Below are positions 1-6,439 of a stretch of 12,286 nucleotides of DNA, piece after piece. Under the pieces are notes generated by a model. That model was not told the DNA's origin. It ran no database searches and worked only from the letters and a program-made list of their open reading frames with translations. The DNA is taken from the NCBI GenBank assembly GCA_030824725.1, contig JAPJRE010000092.1, forward strand, positions 1 to 12,286, read 5' to 3'. The DNA is from Sphingomonas sp. Its GTDB lineage: Bacteria; Pseudomonadota; Alphaproteobacteria; Sphingomonadales; Sphingomonadaceae. The translations under genes were made by a program, and so were the position numbers. Each line of letters begins with the position of its first letter. The first letter of the stretch is position 1.

Positions 1-18
1 CCTCCCGCTTGCGGGAGG
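1..18. repeat. GC-rich hairpin repeat at the left edge
   Basis: Perfect 8-bp inverted repeat CCTCCCGC-TT-GCGGGAGG followed by a G-rich tail. Hairpins of this kind are common intergenic repeats in high-GC alphaproteobacteria. It sits just beyond the degraded transposase, with no poly-T run after it, so a rho-independent terminator is not indicated. The element may continue left of the window. Confidence 0.5.
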
Positions 19-89
19 GGGAGCGGGCGGGAGGGTGTGTGCTGCAAGCGCGGGCGGACGCTGAAGAAGCGCAACCTGTTAGAGGGGGG

Positions 90-460
90 TGCCGGTACGG
101 TGCCATGTCCGTCTTTACCCAAGTCTCGCCGATGAAGACCGGCGCGCCGGATCAAGCCGGCCCTGGTACTTCCGTCACTGCGGCGCGATGGCAGGGCGGG
201 GCCCGTTCGGCGGGCAGCACGATCTTTTTGAAGCGCAGCCCCTCGGCATGGACAAGCCGCCAGACCTGCACGCCATCGACCTTCCCGCCACGCTCGCCCG
301 GCACGGCCACCAACCCGCGCAGCGGGAAGCCGCGGCCGAACCGATCCAGCAGCCAGTCCCGCGTATCGCCAGACCGGATGATGGGTTTATGCCCACCCAC
401 GCGGACCTCCTGGGAAAGCCGGTGGTCCGCCGACGCTGAAGCTCGGCCGTCCGCGACGGA
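90..460 (-). pseudogene. IS630-family transposase remnant, multiply disrupted
   Basis: Reading the minus strand, the stretch from about 410 down to 215 encodes an IS630-type segment. It includes GGHKP, then RDWLLDRFGRGFPLRGLVA, then KVDGVQVWRLVHAEGLRFKK and LPAER, all typical of the part before the first catalytic Asp. After that the reading breaks. Another frame continues with RKYQGRLDPAR (about 190-155) behind a TGA where Trp is expected, and then the frame changes again to VFIGETWVKTDMAP (about 145-100). In intact members that last block reads FIDETW, so the first catalytic Asp is Gly here. A further frame change is likely near 425, where RRTTG lies in another frame before GGHKP. The C-terminal catalytic half is missing. 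The gene cannot make an active transposase. It is a relic beside the ars operon and may mark how the island arrived. Family assignment is by motif recall, and the outer boundaries are approximate. Confidence 0.8.
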
Positions 461-509
461 TGGCGAGCGATCATTGAACCGCAATCCGACGTCCGTTTCA
501 GTAGCAAAC

Positions 510-541
510 TTCCATATATCTGCTATGCTGGATATATGGAA
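510..541. promoter_or_regulatory. Putative ArsR operator overlapping the arsR start
   Basis: Perfect inverted repeat TTCCATATATC, a 10-nt spacer, then GATATATGGAA. The half-site centres are about 21 bp, or two helical turns, apart, which suits a dimeric winged-helix repressor. The right arm contains the arsR ATG (536-538). The spacer holds a -10-like TATGCT (524-529), which would place transcription initiation at about 535-537. No good -35 is visible. ArsR proteins usually bind AT-rich dyads at their own promoter, so autoregulation of the whole operon is the expected role. Confidence 0.75.
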
Positions 542-868
542 AACGAATCGGCGATCACTGCGCTGGGCGCTCTGGCCCAAGGAACGCGCCTCGATGTGTT
601 TCGATTGCTGGTGCGGCACGAGCCGAACGGCATGGCGGCGGGGGAGATCGCTCGCCAGCTGGAGGTGCCGCAGAATACCATGTCGGCGCATCTCGGCATC
701 CTCGCGCGCGCCGGCCTTGTCCGCTCCGAGCGGCAGAGCCGCTCGATCATCTATCGCGCCGACCTGGCGGGCCTGCGCGCGCTGACACTGTTCCTCGTCA
801 AGGATTGCTGTGCGGGCAGCGCCGAGCTGTGCGCGCCGCTCGTCGCCGAACTAACCCCCTGCTGCTGA
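536..868 (+). CDS. arsR: ArsR-family arsenite-responsive repressor
   Basis: This 110-residue protein has the size and layout of ArsR/SmtB repressors. A winged helix-turn-helix spans about residues 8-80, with the recognition helix near VPQNTMSAHLGILARAGLV (44-62) and the wing around RSERQSRSIIYRA. Its metal site is not the CxC of the plasmid R773 type. The C-terminal tail carries Cys91-Cys92 and Cys99, followed by Cys109-Cys110 at the very end. That matches the CC...C arrangement described for the Acidithiobacillus ferrooxidans-type ArsR, which binds As(III) at C-terminal cysteines. The start is fixed at 536 because no other in-frame start lies upstream. There is no Shine-Dalgarno, and the ATG lies inside the operator dyad, so a leaderless or near-leaderless transcript is likely. 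It heads the ars operon and should release DNA on binding As(III), inducing all five genes. Confidence 0.93.
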   Translation: MENESAITALGALAQGTRLDVFRLLVRHEPNGMAAGEIARQLEVPQNTMSAHLGILARAGLVRSERQSRSIIYRADLAGLRALTLFLVKDCCAGSAELCAPLVAELTPCC

Positions 869-873
869 AAGGA
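867..873 (+). promoter_or_regulatory. Ribosome binding site of arsC
   Basis: GAAAGGA lies six bases before the ATG at 880. It decides the start of arsC in favour of 880 over an upstream in-frame ATG at 805 inside arsR, which would add 25 residues unlike the family. The site straddles the arsR stop codon, consistent with one transcript. Confidence 0.75.
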
Positions 874-879
874 CGCGCC

Positions 880-1308
880 ATGGCCGTCGACATCATCATC
901 TATCACAACCCCGACTGCGGCACGTCACGCAACGCACTCGCCATGATCCGCAATGCCGGCATCGAGCCGCATGTCGTCGAGTATCTGAAGACCCCGCCCT
1001 CCCGCACGATGCTGGTCGAACTGATCGCCCGCGCCGGGATGCGCCCACGCGATCTGCTGCGCGAGAAGGGCACGCCCTATGCCGAACTGGGCCTGGGCGA
1101 CCCGTCGCTATCCGACGATGCGCTTCTGGATGCGATGATCGCGCACCCCATCCTCATCAACCGCCCCCTGGTCGTTTCGCCGCTGGGGGTGAAGCTGTGC
1201 CGACCTTCGGAAACGGTCCTAGACCTGTTGCCTGCCGGGCAGCGCGGCGCGTTCGCCAAGGAGGACGGCGAGCAGGTGGTCGATGCCACCGGCGAACGGG
1301 TGCGCTGA
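880..1308 (+). CDS. arsC: Arsenate reductase, glutaredoxin-dependent ArsC
   Basis: This cytoplasmic enzyme reduces arsenate to arsenite, the form exported by the permease encoded next. The 142 residues match the usual length of the R773-type ArsC family. The N-terminus carries the active-site loop HNPDCGTSRN with catalytic Cys13. The family's arginines that bind the oxyanion are represented by the conserved HPILINRPLVV segment (about residues 88-98) and nearby basic residues. Cys13 is expected to form an arsenate thioester resolved by glutathione and glutaredoxin, and glutathione supply is consistent with gshB elsewhere in the window. The gene starts 11 bp after the arsR stop and ends 4 bp before the ACR3 start. 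Stand-alone ArsC relatives of unknown specificity (YffB/Spx-like) exist, but the ars context makes the arsenate role secure. Confidence 0.95.
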   Translation: MAVDIIIYHNPDCGTSRNALAMIRNAGIEPHVVEYLKTPPSRTMLVELIARAGMRPRDLLREKGTPYAELGLGDPSLSDDALLDAMIAHPILINRPLVVSPLGVKLCRPSETVLDLLPAGQRGAFAKEDGEQVVDATGERVR

Positions 1309-1312
1309 CGCG

Positions 1313-2392
1313 ATGTCGACCCTCTCACCCTCCCTGGACGCTGCACCTGCGCGTCCCGGCATCGGCACCTTCGAGCGCTATTTGACGCTGTGGGTGCTGC
1401 TCTGCATCGCCGCCGGCATCGGCCTCGGGCAGTTGCTCCCTGGCGTCTTTGCATCGGTTGCGTCGGCCGAAGTCGCACGCGTGAACCTGATCGTCGCGGT
1501 GCTGATCTGGCTGATGATCATTCCCATGCTGCTCAAGATCGACTTCGGCGCGCTCGGCGCAGTGCGACAGCACTGGAGGGGCGTCGGCGTCACGCTGTTC
1601 ATCAACTGGGCGGTGAAGCCCTTCTCGATGGCGGCGCTGGGCACGTTCTTCATCGGCTGGCTGTTCGCACCGCTTCTGCCGGCCGGAGAAGGGCCGTCCT
1701 ATATCGCCGGCCTGATCCTGCTCGCGGCGGCGCCCTGCACGGCGATGGTGTTCGTCTGGTCGAACCTCTGCGAGGGAGAGCCGACCTATACGCTGTCGCA
1801 GGTCGCGCTCAACGACGTGCTGATGGTGTTTCTCTTCGCGCCGCTGGTCGGCCTGCTGCTCGGCGTGGCGTCGGTAACGGTGCCATGGGACACGCTGCTG
1901 ATCTCGGTCCTGCTCTACATCGTCGTGCCGGTGATCGCGGCGCAGCTTCTCCGCCGCGCCGTGCTGGCGAGCGGCGGGCAGACCGCACTGGATCGGCTGC
2001 TCGACCGCCTCGGTCCCGTGTCGCTCGTCGCGTTGCTGGCGACGCTCGTCCTGCTGTTTGGCTTCCAGGGCGAGGCGATCGTCGCGCAGCCGCTGGTGAT
2101 CGCGCTGCTGGCGGTGCCGATCCTGATCCAGGTCTATCTGAACGCCGGCCTCGCCTATTGGCTGTCGCGCCGGTTCGGCGTGGCCTGGTGCGTGGCCGCG
2201 CCCGCAGCGCTGATCGGCGCATCCAACTTCTTCGAACTGGCGGTTGCCGCCGCCATCTCGCTGTTCGGGCTCAACTCGGGTGCCGCGCTGGCAACGGTCG
2301 TGGGCGTGCTGGTGGAGGTCCCGGTGATGCTGTCGGTCGTCTCGATCGTAAAGGCCTCGCGGGGCTGGTATGAACGGGGAGCCGCTGCCTGA
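1313..2392 (+). CDS. acr3: ACR3-family arsenite efflux permease
   Basis: Integral inner-membrane carrier that exports As(III), driven by the proton-motive force. The 359-residue protein is strongly hydrophobic, with about ten predicted membrane spans. It has the ACR3 signature LLAAAPCTAMVFVWSNL, including the family's essential Cys (residue 142), and a late helix with GVLVEVPVML containing the conserved Glu (residue 335). These distinguish it from the unrelated ArsB carrier. The MMIIPMLLKIDFGAL segment near the N-terminus is also typical. The start at 1313 is chosen because it follows the arsC stop by 4 bp. An in-frame ATG at 1283 lies inside arsC and would add ten non-conserved residues. No clear Shine-Dalgarno is present, so translational coupling to arsC is likely. 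The stop overlaps the arsH start by one base. Such genes are often named arsB or arsB/acr3 in databases. Confidence 0.95.
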   Translation: MSTLSPSLDAAPARPGIGTFERYLTLWVLLCIAAGIGLGQLLPGVFASVASAEVARVNLIVAVLIWLMIIPMLLKIDFGALGAVRQHWRGVGVTLFINWAVKPFSMAALGTFFIGWLFAPLLPAGEGPSYIAGLILLAAAPCTAMVFVWSNLCEGEPTYTLSQVALNDVLMVFLFAPLVGLLLGVASVTVPWDTLLISVLLYIVVPVIAAQLLRRAVLASGGQTALDRLLDRLGPVSLVALLATLVLLFGFQGEAIVAQPLVIALLAVPILIQVYLNAGLAYWLSRRFGVAWCVAAPAALIGASNFFELAVAAAISLFGLNSGAALATVVGVLVEVPVMLSVVSIVKASRGWYERGAAA

Positions 2393-3147
2393 TGCCGCTA
2401 CGCACGCTGGAAGATCCGGATACGCTGCCGGCACTCGATGCCGCCTATGTCCATTCCCGGCCGGCGCTGGGCCTGGGGCCGCACGATCCCGCGCCCCGTA
2501 TCCTGTTGCTCTACGGCTCGCTGCGCGAACGCGCCTTCTCGCGGCTGGCGGTCGAAGAAGCGGCCCGCCTGCTGCGCCGGTTCGGCGCGGAGACGCGCAT
2601 CTTCGATCCGTCCACCTTGCCGCTCCCTGATCAGGTGCCCGGTGACGACCATCCGGCGGTGCACGAACTTCGGGAACTGGCGCTGTGGTCCGAGGGCCAG
2701 GTCTGGTGCAGTCCCGAGCGGCACGGACAGATCACCGGCATCATGAAGGCGCAGATCGACCATCTGCCGCTGGAAATGAAGGGCATGCGCCCGACGCAGG
2801 GGCGGACGCTTGCTGTGATGCAGGTGTCGGGTGGCTCGCAGTCGTTCAACGCGGTCAACACGCTGCGCCTGCTCGGTCGCTGGATGCGGATGTTCACCAT
2901 CCCCAACCAGTCTTCGATCGCCATGGCCTACAAGGAATTCGACGAAGCAGGCCGCATGAGGCCGTCGAGCTACTACGACCGGATCGTGGACGTGATGGAG
3001 GAGCTGGTGCGCTTCACCGTCCTGCTCCGCCCGCACGCGCCGCAGCTGGTCGATCGCTATTCGGAACGGAAGCAGGCGGGCGCCGCCGTCGATCCGGCCG
3101 CCGATCTGTCGAGCATCGCCACCGCGCCACAAGGGGGCCGCGCATGA
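2392..3147 (+). CDS. arsH: ArsH, NADPH-dependent FMN oxidoreductase
   Basis: ArsH is a flavodoxin-fold FMN protein that uses NADPH. Characterised members oxidise trivalent methyl- and aryl-arsenicals to less toxic pentavalent forms. The 251 residues fit the family. After a variable N-terminus, RILLLYGSLRERAFSR (36-51) contains the FMN phosphate loop. WSEGQVWCSPERHGQITG (99-116) and MKAQIDHLPL follow, then the long conserved VMQVSGGSQSFNAVNTLRLL (142-161) and MRMFTIPNQSSIAMAYKEFD. The ATG shares its A with the ACR3 stop codon, and GGAG at 2378-2381 is its likely ribosome binding site. The stop overlaps the next gene by 4 bp, so translation is probably coupled along the operon. The last 25 residues are low-complexity Ala-rich tail. 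No arsM or arsI is present here, so the organoarsenical substrates would come from outside or from other loci. Confidence 0.95.
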   Translation: MPLRTLEDPDTLPALDAAYVHSRPALGLGPHDPAPRILLLYGSLRERAFSRLAVEEAARLLRRFGAETRIFDPSTLPLPDQVPGDDHPAVHELRELALWSEGQVWCSPERHGQITGIMKAQIDHLPLEMKGMRPTQGRTLAVMQVSGGSQSFNAVNTLRLLGRWMRMFTIPNQSSIAMAYKEFDEAGRMRPSSYYDRIVDVMEELVRFTVLLRPHAPQLVDRYSERKQAGAAVDPAADLSSIATAPQGGRA

Positions 3148-3638
3148 GCGCCGTGTCCGTCCGACCGGCAACGGTGGCGGACGCTGCCAGCGTGCATGCC
3201 ATCTATGCACCCGTGGTGGAGCATACAGCGATCTCGTTCGAAGAGGTGCCGCCAACGATAGAGGAGATGGCAGCCCGTATCAGGGCGACGTCCATGGCGT
3301 ACCCATATCTGATCGCAGAGCGTGACGGTGTGGTGGTCGGCTATGCCTATGCCAGCCAGCACCGCACCCGCGCCGCCTATCGCTGGTCCGTCGATGTCAC
3401 CGTCTACATTGCCGAAGGGGCGCGTCGCTCGGGCGTCGGCAGCGCGCTCTATGCCCAGCTTTTTGCGGAACTAGCGGCGCGCGGCTTTCACGCCGCTTTC
3501 GCTGGCATTGCATTGCCGAACCCTGGAAGCGTCGCCCTTCACGAGCGCATGGGCTTCGAGGCGCTCGGCATCTATCGGGAGGTCGGGTCGAAGTTCGGAC
3601 GCTGGCACGATGTAGGATGGTGGCAACGACTCCTCTGA
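3144..3638 (+). CDS. arsN1: ArsN1-like GNAT acetyltransferase (arsinothricin/phosphinothricin type)
   Basis: GNAT-fold enzyme of 164 residues, in the phosphinothricin N-acetyltransferase (Pat/Bar) group. Features in order are VRPATVADAASVHAIYAPVV at the N-terminus, ISFEEVPPTIEEM (30-42), GYAYASQHRTRAAYRWSVDV (66-85), the acetyl-CoA loop RRSGVGSALY (94-103) and the C-terminal LPNPGSVALHERMGF (124-138). ArsN1 proteins in ars operons acetylate the alpha-amino group of arsinothricin, an arsenic-containing glutamate analogue, and also phosphinothricin. The arginine pair in HRTRAAY (Arg74 and Arg76) lies where two arginines were reported to bind substrate in a Pseudomonas putida ArsN1. That correspondence is from memory. 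The ATGA overlap with arsH (4 bp) and the GGGGG at 3133-3137 fix the start and put the gene firmly in the ars operon. Other small amino-acid analogues, such as methionine sulfoximine, are possible substrates. Confidence 0.85.
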   Translation: MSAVSVRPATVADAASVHAIYAPVVEHTAISFEEVPPTIEEMAARIRATSMAYPYLIAERDGVVVGYAYASQHRTRAAYRWSVDVTVYIAEGARRSGVGSALYAQLFAELAARGFHAAFAGIALPNPGSVALHERMGFEALGIYREVGSKFGRWHDVGWWQRLL

Positions 3639-3957
3639 CACCATGGCGATTTTCACTCGCTTCGACCGCAGGCTGGCGGGCTTAGGCGACAGCACTCCGC
3701 GTTCCTTGCCCGGCGGCTGCCACGTGCCAAACTCCATCAACAGCGTTGGGCGGCGGCGCCGCCACGGCTGTCGGTTCCCTGCGGCGCATGAAGTGCTATA
3801 GCGTTCCGGCCTGCTCCGCGTTGTGCTTTGAACCCGATCGGCGAAAAGGGACAAAGGCCTGATCGGTGCGGCGTCACTTTCGCTGCACTGCGGTAAGGAT
3901 CTGACCAGCAACACTTCTTAGAGTCGTTCGATTGCCGCTACCTCCACCGGACCAAGC
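3639..3957. other. Gap between the ars operon and hemW, no recognised gene
   Basis: No gene with recognisable similarity or a convincing ribosome binding site was found on either strand. The stretch contains a perfect 12-bp palindrome GGCGGCGCCGCC (3752-3763). A minus-strand frame stays open through the whole gap (3914 into the end of arsN1), but its product resembles nothing known to me. No standard promoter for hemW could be picked, and hemW has no clear Shine-Dalgarno. The gap may be scar sequence at the right edge of the ars island. Confidence 0.5.
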
Positions 3958-5100
3958 ATGACAGCCGATCCCGCTCCGCTCGCACTCTATGTGCATTGGC
4001 CGTTCTGCGTGTCCAAATGCCCCTACTGCGACTTCAACAGCCATGTCCGCGAGAGCGTCGATCAGGCGCGGTGGCGGGATGCGCTGCTGGCGGACCTCGC
4101 CCACGAAGCGACGATGCTGCCGGGACGGCGGCTGGGCTCGATCTTCTTCGGCGGCGGCACGCCCTCGCTGATGCCGCCCGAGACCGTTGCCGCGATCATC
4201 GACGCGGCCGCCAGCGCCTGGCGCTTCGAGGACGGCATCGAGATCACGCTGGAAGCGAACCCCTCCTCGGTCGAGGCGGCGCGCTTCGCGGATATCGCCA
4301 GGGCCGGCGTGAACCGGGTTTCGCTGGGACTGCAGGCGCTCGACGATGAAGCGCTGGTCTTCCTTGGCCGCGCGCACGGCGTCGACGAAGGCTTGGCGGC
4401 GCTGGCAACGGCGCAGGCGGCGTTCGCCCGGGTGAGCTTCGACCTGATCTATGCCCGCCCCGGCCAGTCGCTCGACGCATGGGAGGCCGAACTGCGCCGC
4501 GCGATCGGCTTCGGCACCGAGCATCTCTCGCTCTACCAGCTGACCATCGAGCCGGGCACACGCTTCGCGACGCTGGCGGCCAAGGGCCAGCTGACCATCC
4601 CCGATGCCGATATGGGCGCGGACCTGTTCGAGATGACGCGCGCGATCACCGCCGCGGCGGGGCTGCCGGCCTATGAAATTTCCAACCATGCCCACCCGGG
4701 CGCGGAAAGCCGGCACAACCTCACCTATTGGCGCTACCGCGACTATGCGGGCGTGGGGCCGGGCGCGCATGGCCGGCGTGGCGGTCTTGCGACGCTGCGC
4801 CACAAGAAGCCGGAGAACTGGCTGGCGGCGCTGGACCGCAACGGGCACGGGATGGAGCGCGAGGAGCGGCTCGATCCTGCCGATCGCGCGATCGAGGCAT
4901 TGCTGATGGGGCTGCGGATCGGCGAGGGTATCGACCTCGACCGCATCGCCGTGCTGGCGGAGGGCGCGCCGCCGATCAATGCGAGGGCGCTCGACCGAAT
5001 CGTGCAGCAGGGGCTGGCCGAGCGCGACGGGAGCCGGCTGCGGGTCACCGAGGCGGGCATGCCCGTGCTCGAGGCGATCCTGCGCGAGATCGTTGCCTGA
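3958..5100 (+). CDS. hemW: HemW, radical SAM heme chaperone
   Basis: This cytoplasmic radical SAM protein of 380 residues is often mis-annotated as oxygen-independent coproporphyrinogen III oxidase. The cluster motif CVSKCPYCDFNSH has Cys17, Cys21 and Cys24 binding the [4Fe-4S] cluster. FFGGGTPS (63-70) is the SAM-binding GGE-like element. EANPSS and RVSLGLQALDD follow, with a HemN C-terminal domain in the last third. The protein starts only 16 residues before the cluster motif and lacks the N-terminal extension of true HemN, which supports HemW. SRHNLTYW (251-258) contains the HNxxYW motif linked to heme binding in HemW. The start is set by the conserved LYVHWPFC region. Ribosome binding is weak at best. 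The gene converges on the LpoA-like gene across a palindromic repeat. In relatives hemW usually follows rph and rdgB, whereas here the ars island lies upstream. Confidence 0.93.
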   Translation: MTADPAPLALYVHWPFCVSKCPYCDFNSHVRESVDQARWRDALLADLAHEATMLPGRRLGSIFFGGGTPSLMPPETVAAIIDAAASAWRFEDGIEITLEANPSSVEAARFADIARAGVNRVSLGLQALDDEALVFLGRAHGVDEGLAALATAQAAFARVSFDLIYARPGQSLDAWEAELRRAIGFGTEHLSLYQLTIEPGTRFATLAAKGQLTIPDADMGADLFEMTRAITAAAGLPAYEISNHAHPGAESRHNLTYWRYRDYAGVGPGAHGRRGGLATLRHKKPENWLAALDRNGHGMEREERLDPADRAIEALLMGLRIGEGIDLDRIAVLAEGAPPINARALDRIVQQGLAERDGSRLRVTEAGMPVLEAILREIVA

Positions 5101-5111
5101 ATTACAAAACC

Positions 5112-5205
5112 GTCATTCCGGCGAAAGCCGGAATCCATTCGCCCCTCGGTATCGGCAAAAACCTCGACGGTGACCCCAATGGATCCCGGCTTTCGCCGGG
5201 ATGAC
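5112..5205. repeat. Paired REP-like palindromic element, copy 1
   Basis: Two small hairpins face each other. The left is TTCCGGC-GAAA-GCCGGAA (5116-5133), and the right has a CCCGGC-TTTC-GCCGGG core (about 5185-5200). The outer ends GTCAT and ATGAC match, and ATCCATT and AATGGAT flank the centre, so the 94-bp unit can also fold as one long imperfect stem. It fills the space between the convergent hemW and lpoA-like genes and may stop transcription from either side. A T-run at 5225-5230 is about 20 nt away and does not form a classic terminator. A related copy lies inverted at 7297-7391. Confidence 0.85.
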
Positions 5206-5228
5206 AACGTTGAAAGTTTGCCCCTTTT

Positions 5229-6428
5229 TTACTGCGCGCTGGCCGGCGCCGCCGACACGGTGACGATCGAGCCGTCACGCACTTCCTGCACCTCCAGCGC
5301 GCGCGCGGCGATGCCGTCGCGGCCGAAGCGGAAGGCGCCGTCGACGCCGCCGAAATCATGGTCGACCAGCATCGCGGCGGGGAAATCGGTGTTGTTCTTC
5401 CAGTCGCGGGCGATCCGCACGGTGAGCAGCACCGCGTCATAGCCGAGCGCCGACAGCCGGTAGGGTGCCGCGCCGAAGCGATTGCGGTACTTCACCGCAT
5501 ATTGCCGGTAGACGCCGTCGGGCACGCTGGCGAACCATGAGCCGTTGAGCACCGGCCGGCTGGCGATCGCCGAATCGGTGTTCCACAATTCCGTACCGAG
5601 CACGCGCGCCGCCTTGCCCGCGCCCGAGCGGCGGATCGCCGGCACCGCCAGCGTTGCCGAGCCGGCGCTGCCCGCGATCAGGATCGCCTGATAGGGCACG
5701 CCCGACAGCTTGGCGATCGCAGCGTTCATCGAGCCCGGCCGCGCATCGTAGTTCTGCATCGCCAGCACCTTGCCGCCGGCGCTCTCCACCGCGCGGAGGA
5801 AGGCCGTCGAACTGCGCTGGCCGTAAACGCCCGAGGGGATCAGCCCGGCGAACTGGGTGATGCCGTTGCCCTTGGCATAGTCGACGACGCGCTCGATCGA
5901 CTGGCTGGGCGAATAGCCGAGCAGATAGACGCCGTTCCCCGCCGCGCTGGCATCGTTGGAAAAGCTGAGCACCGGCACCCGCGCCTTGCGCGCGATCGGC
6001 GCGACGGCGCGGGCATCCTCGCCGAGCAGCGGGCCGAGGATCAGCTTGTTGCCCTCGGCCACCGCGCGCTCGGCCGCCGCGATCGCCCCGCCGGGGCCGG
6101 CGGTATCGTAGCTGGTGATGCGAATGGCATCGGTGTTGGTGTCGAGGATCGCCAGCTGGGTCGCGTTCTGCAGCGAGCGGCCGAGCCCGGCATTGGTGCC
6201 GGTCAGCGGCACCAGCAGCGCCACGCGGTGCCGCGCGACGTCCTGCGGCAATCCTTGCTGGATCGGGGTGCTGGGGCGCTCGGCCGGGCGCTCGGCGGGC
6301 GCGGTCGGTGCCGTCGGCGGACCGCCGCGCGGCGCGACGCAGGCGCTGGCCAGCAGCGCGAGACCGGTCACGGCCAAACGAAGGGACGCGGTGAGTCCCG
6401 GTTGCGATTTGCCGCTGCCCTCTGCCAT
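5229..6428 (-). CDS. LpoA-like lipoprotein, penicillin-binding protein activator
   Basis: Predicted exported protein of 399 residues. The N-terminus has a basic start, a hydrophobic stretch LRLAVTGLALLASAC and Cys30, which reads as a slightly imperfect lipobox (ASAC). A Pro/Ala-rich linker (residues 31-62) follows, then a type-1 periplasmic-binding fold starting at HRVALLVPLTGTNAGLGRSLQNA (about 66-88). Within it are ILGPLLGEDARAVAPIA and LSFSNDASAAGNGVYLLGYSPSQSI. This domain matches the C-terminal half of E. coli LpoA (YraM), the outer-membrane activator of PBP1a. The N-terminal TPR-like half of LpoA is absent, as is usual in alphaproteobacteria, so PBP activation here is inferred. The location beside rsmI and yraN mirrors E. 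coli, where lpoA diverges from rsmI and precedes yraN. The start at 6428 follows GGGGAG (6433-6438 on this strand) and gives the signal sequence. An amino-acid-binding receptor role is the alternative. Confidence 0.85.
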   Translation of the reverse strand: MAEGSGKSQPGLTASLRLAVTGLALLASACVAPRGGPPTAPTAPAERPAERPSTPIQQGLPQDVARHRVALLVPLTGTNAGLGRSLQNATQLAILDTNTDAIRITSYDTAGPGGAIAAAERAVAEGNKLILGPLLGEDARAVAPIARKARVPVLSFSNDASAAGNGVYLLGYSPSQSIERVVDYAKGNGITQFAGLIPSGVYGQRSSTAFLRAVESAGGKVLAMQNYDARPGSMNAAIAKLSGVPYQAILIAGSAGSATLAVPAIRRSGAGKAARVLGTELWNTDSAIASRPVLNGSWFASVPDGVYRQYAVKYRNRFGAAPYRLSALGYDAVLLTVRIARDWKNNTDFPAAMLVDHDFGGVDGAFRFGRDGIAARALEVQEVRDGSIVTVSAAPASAQ

Positions 6429-6439
6429 GACACTCCCCG

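Noticed and set aside
152..691. Intact 179-codon minus-strand gene crossing the arsR region
   Set aside because: Only the part below about 410 resembles a transposase. The upstream part is antisense to arsR and its operator, so the frame is a chance join with a pseudogene.
1325..2434. Antisense open frame opposite the ACR3 gene
   Set aside because: The composition is Arg/Gln/His-rich without domains, and the sense strand encodes a clear permease.
2685..3143. N-terminal extension of the acetyltransferase reading back through arsH
   Set aside because: The extension lies in another frame of arsH. The GNAT fold begins at the ATG at 3144, which overlaps the arsH stop.
5112..5205. CRISPR-like or tRNA-like structure
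   Set aside because: There are only two facing hairpins with no regularly spaced direct repeats, and no cloverleaf or anticodon arm.
5180..5231. Rho-independent terminator for hemW using the right hairpin and the T-run at 5225-5230
   Set aside because: The T-run lies about 20 nt beyond the stem, and three of its bases are at or beside the opposing gene's stop codon. The hairpin is better explained by the repeated element.
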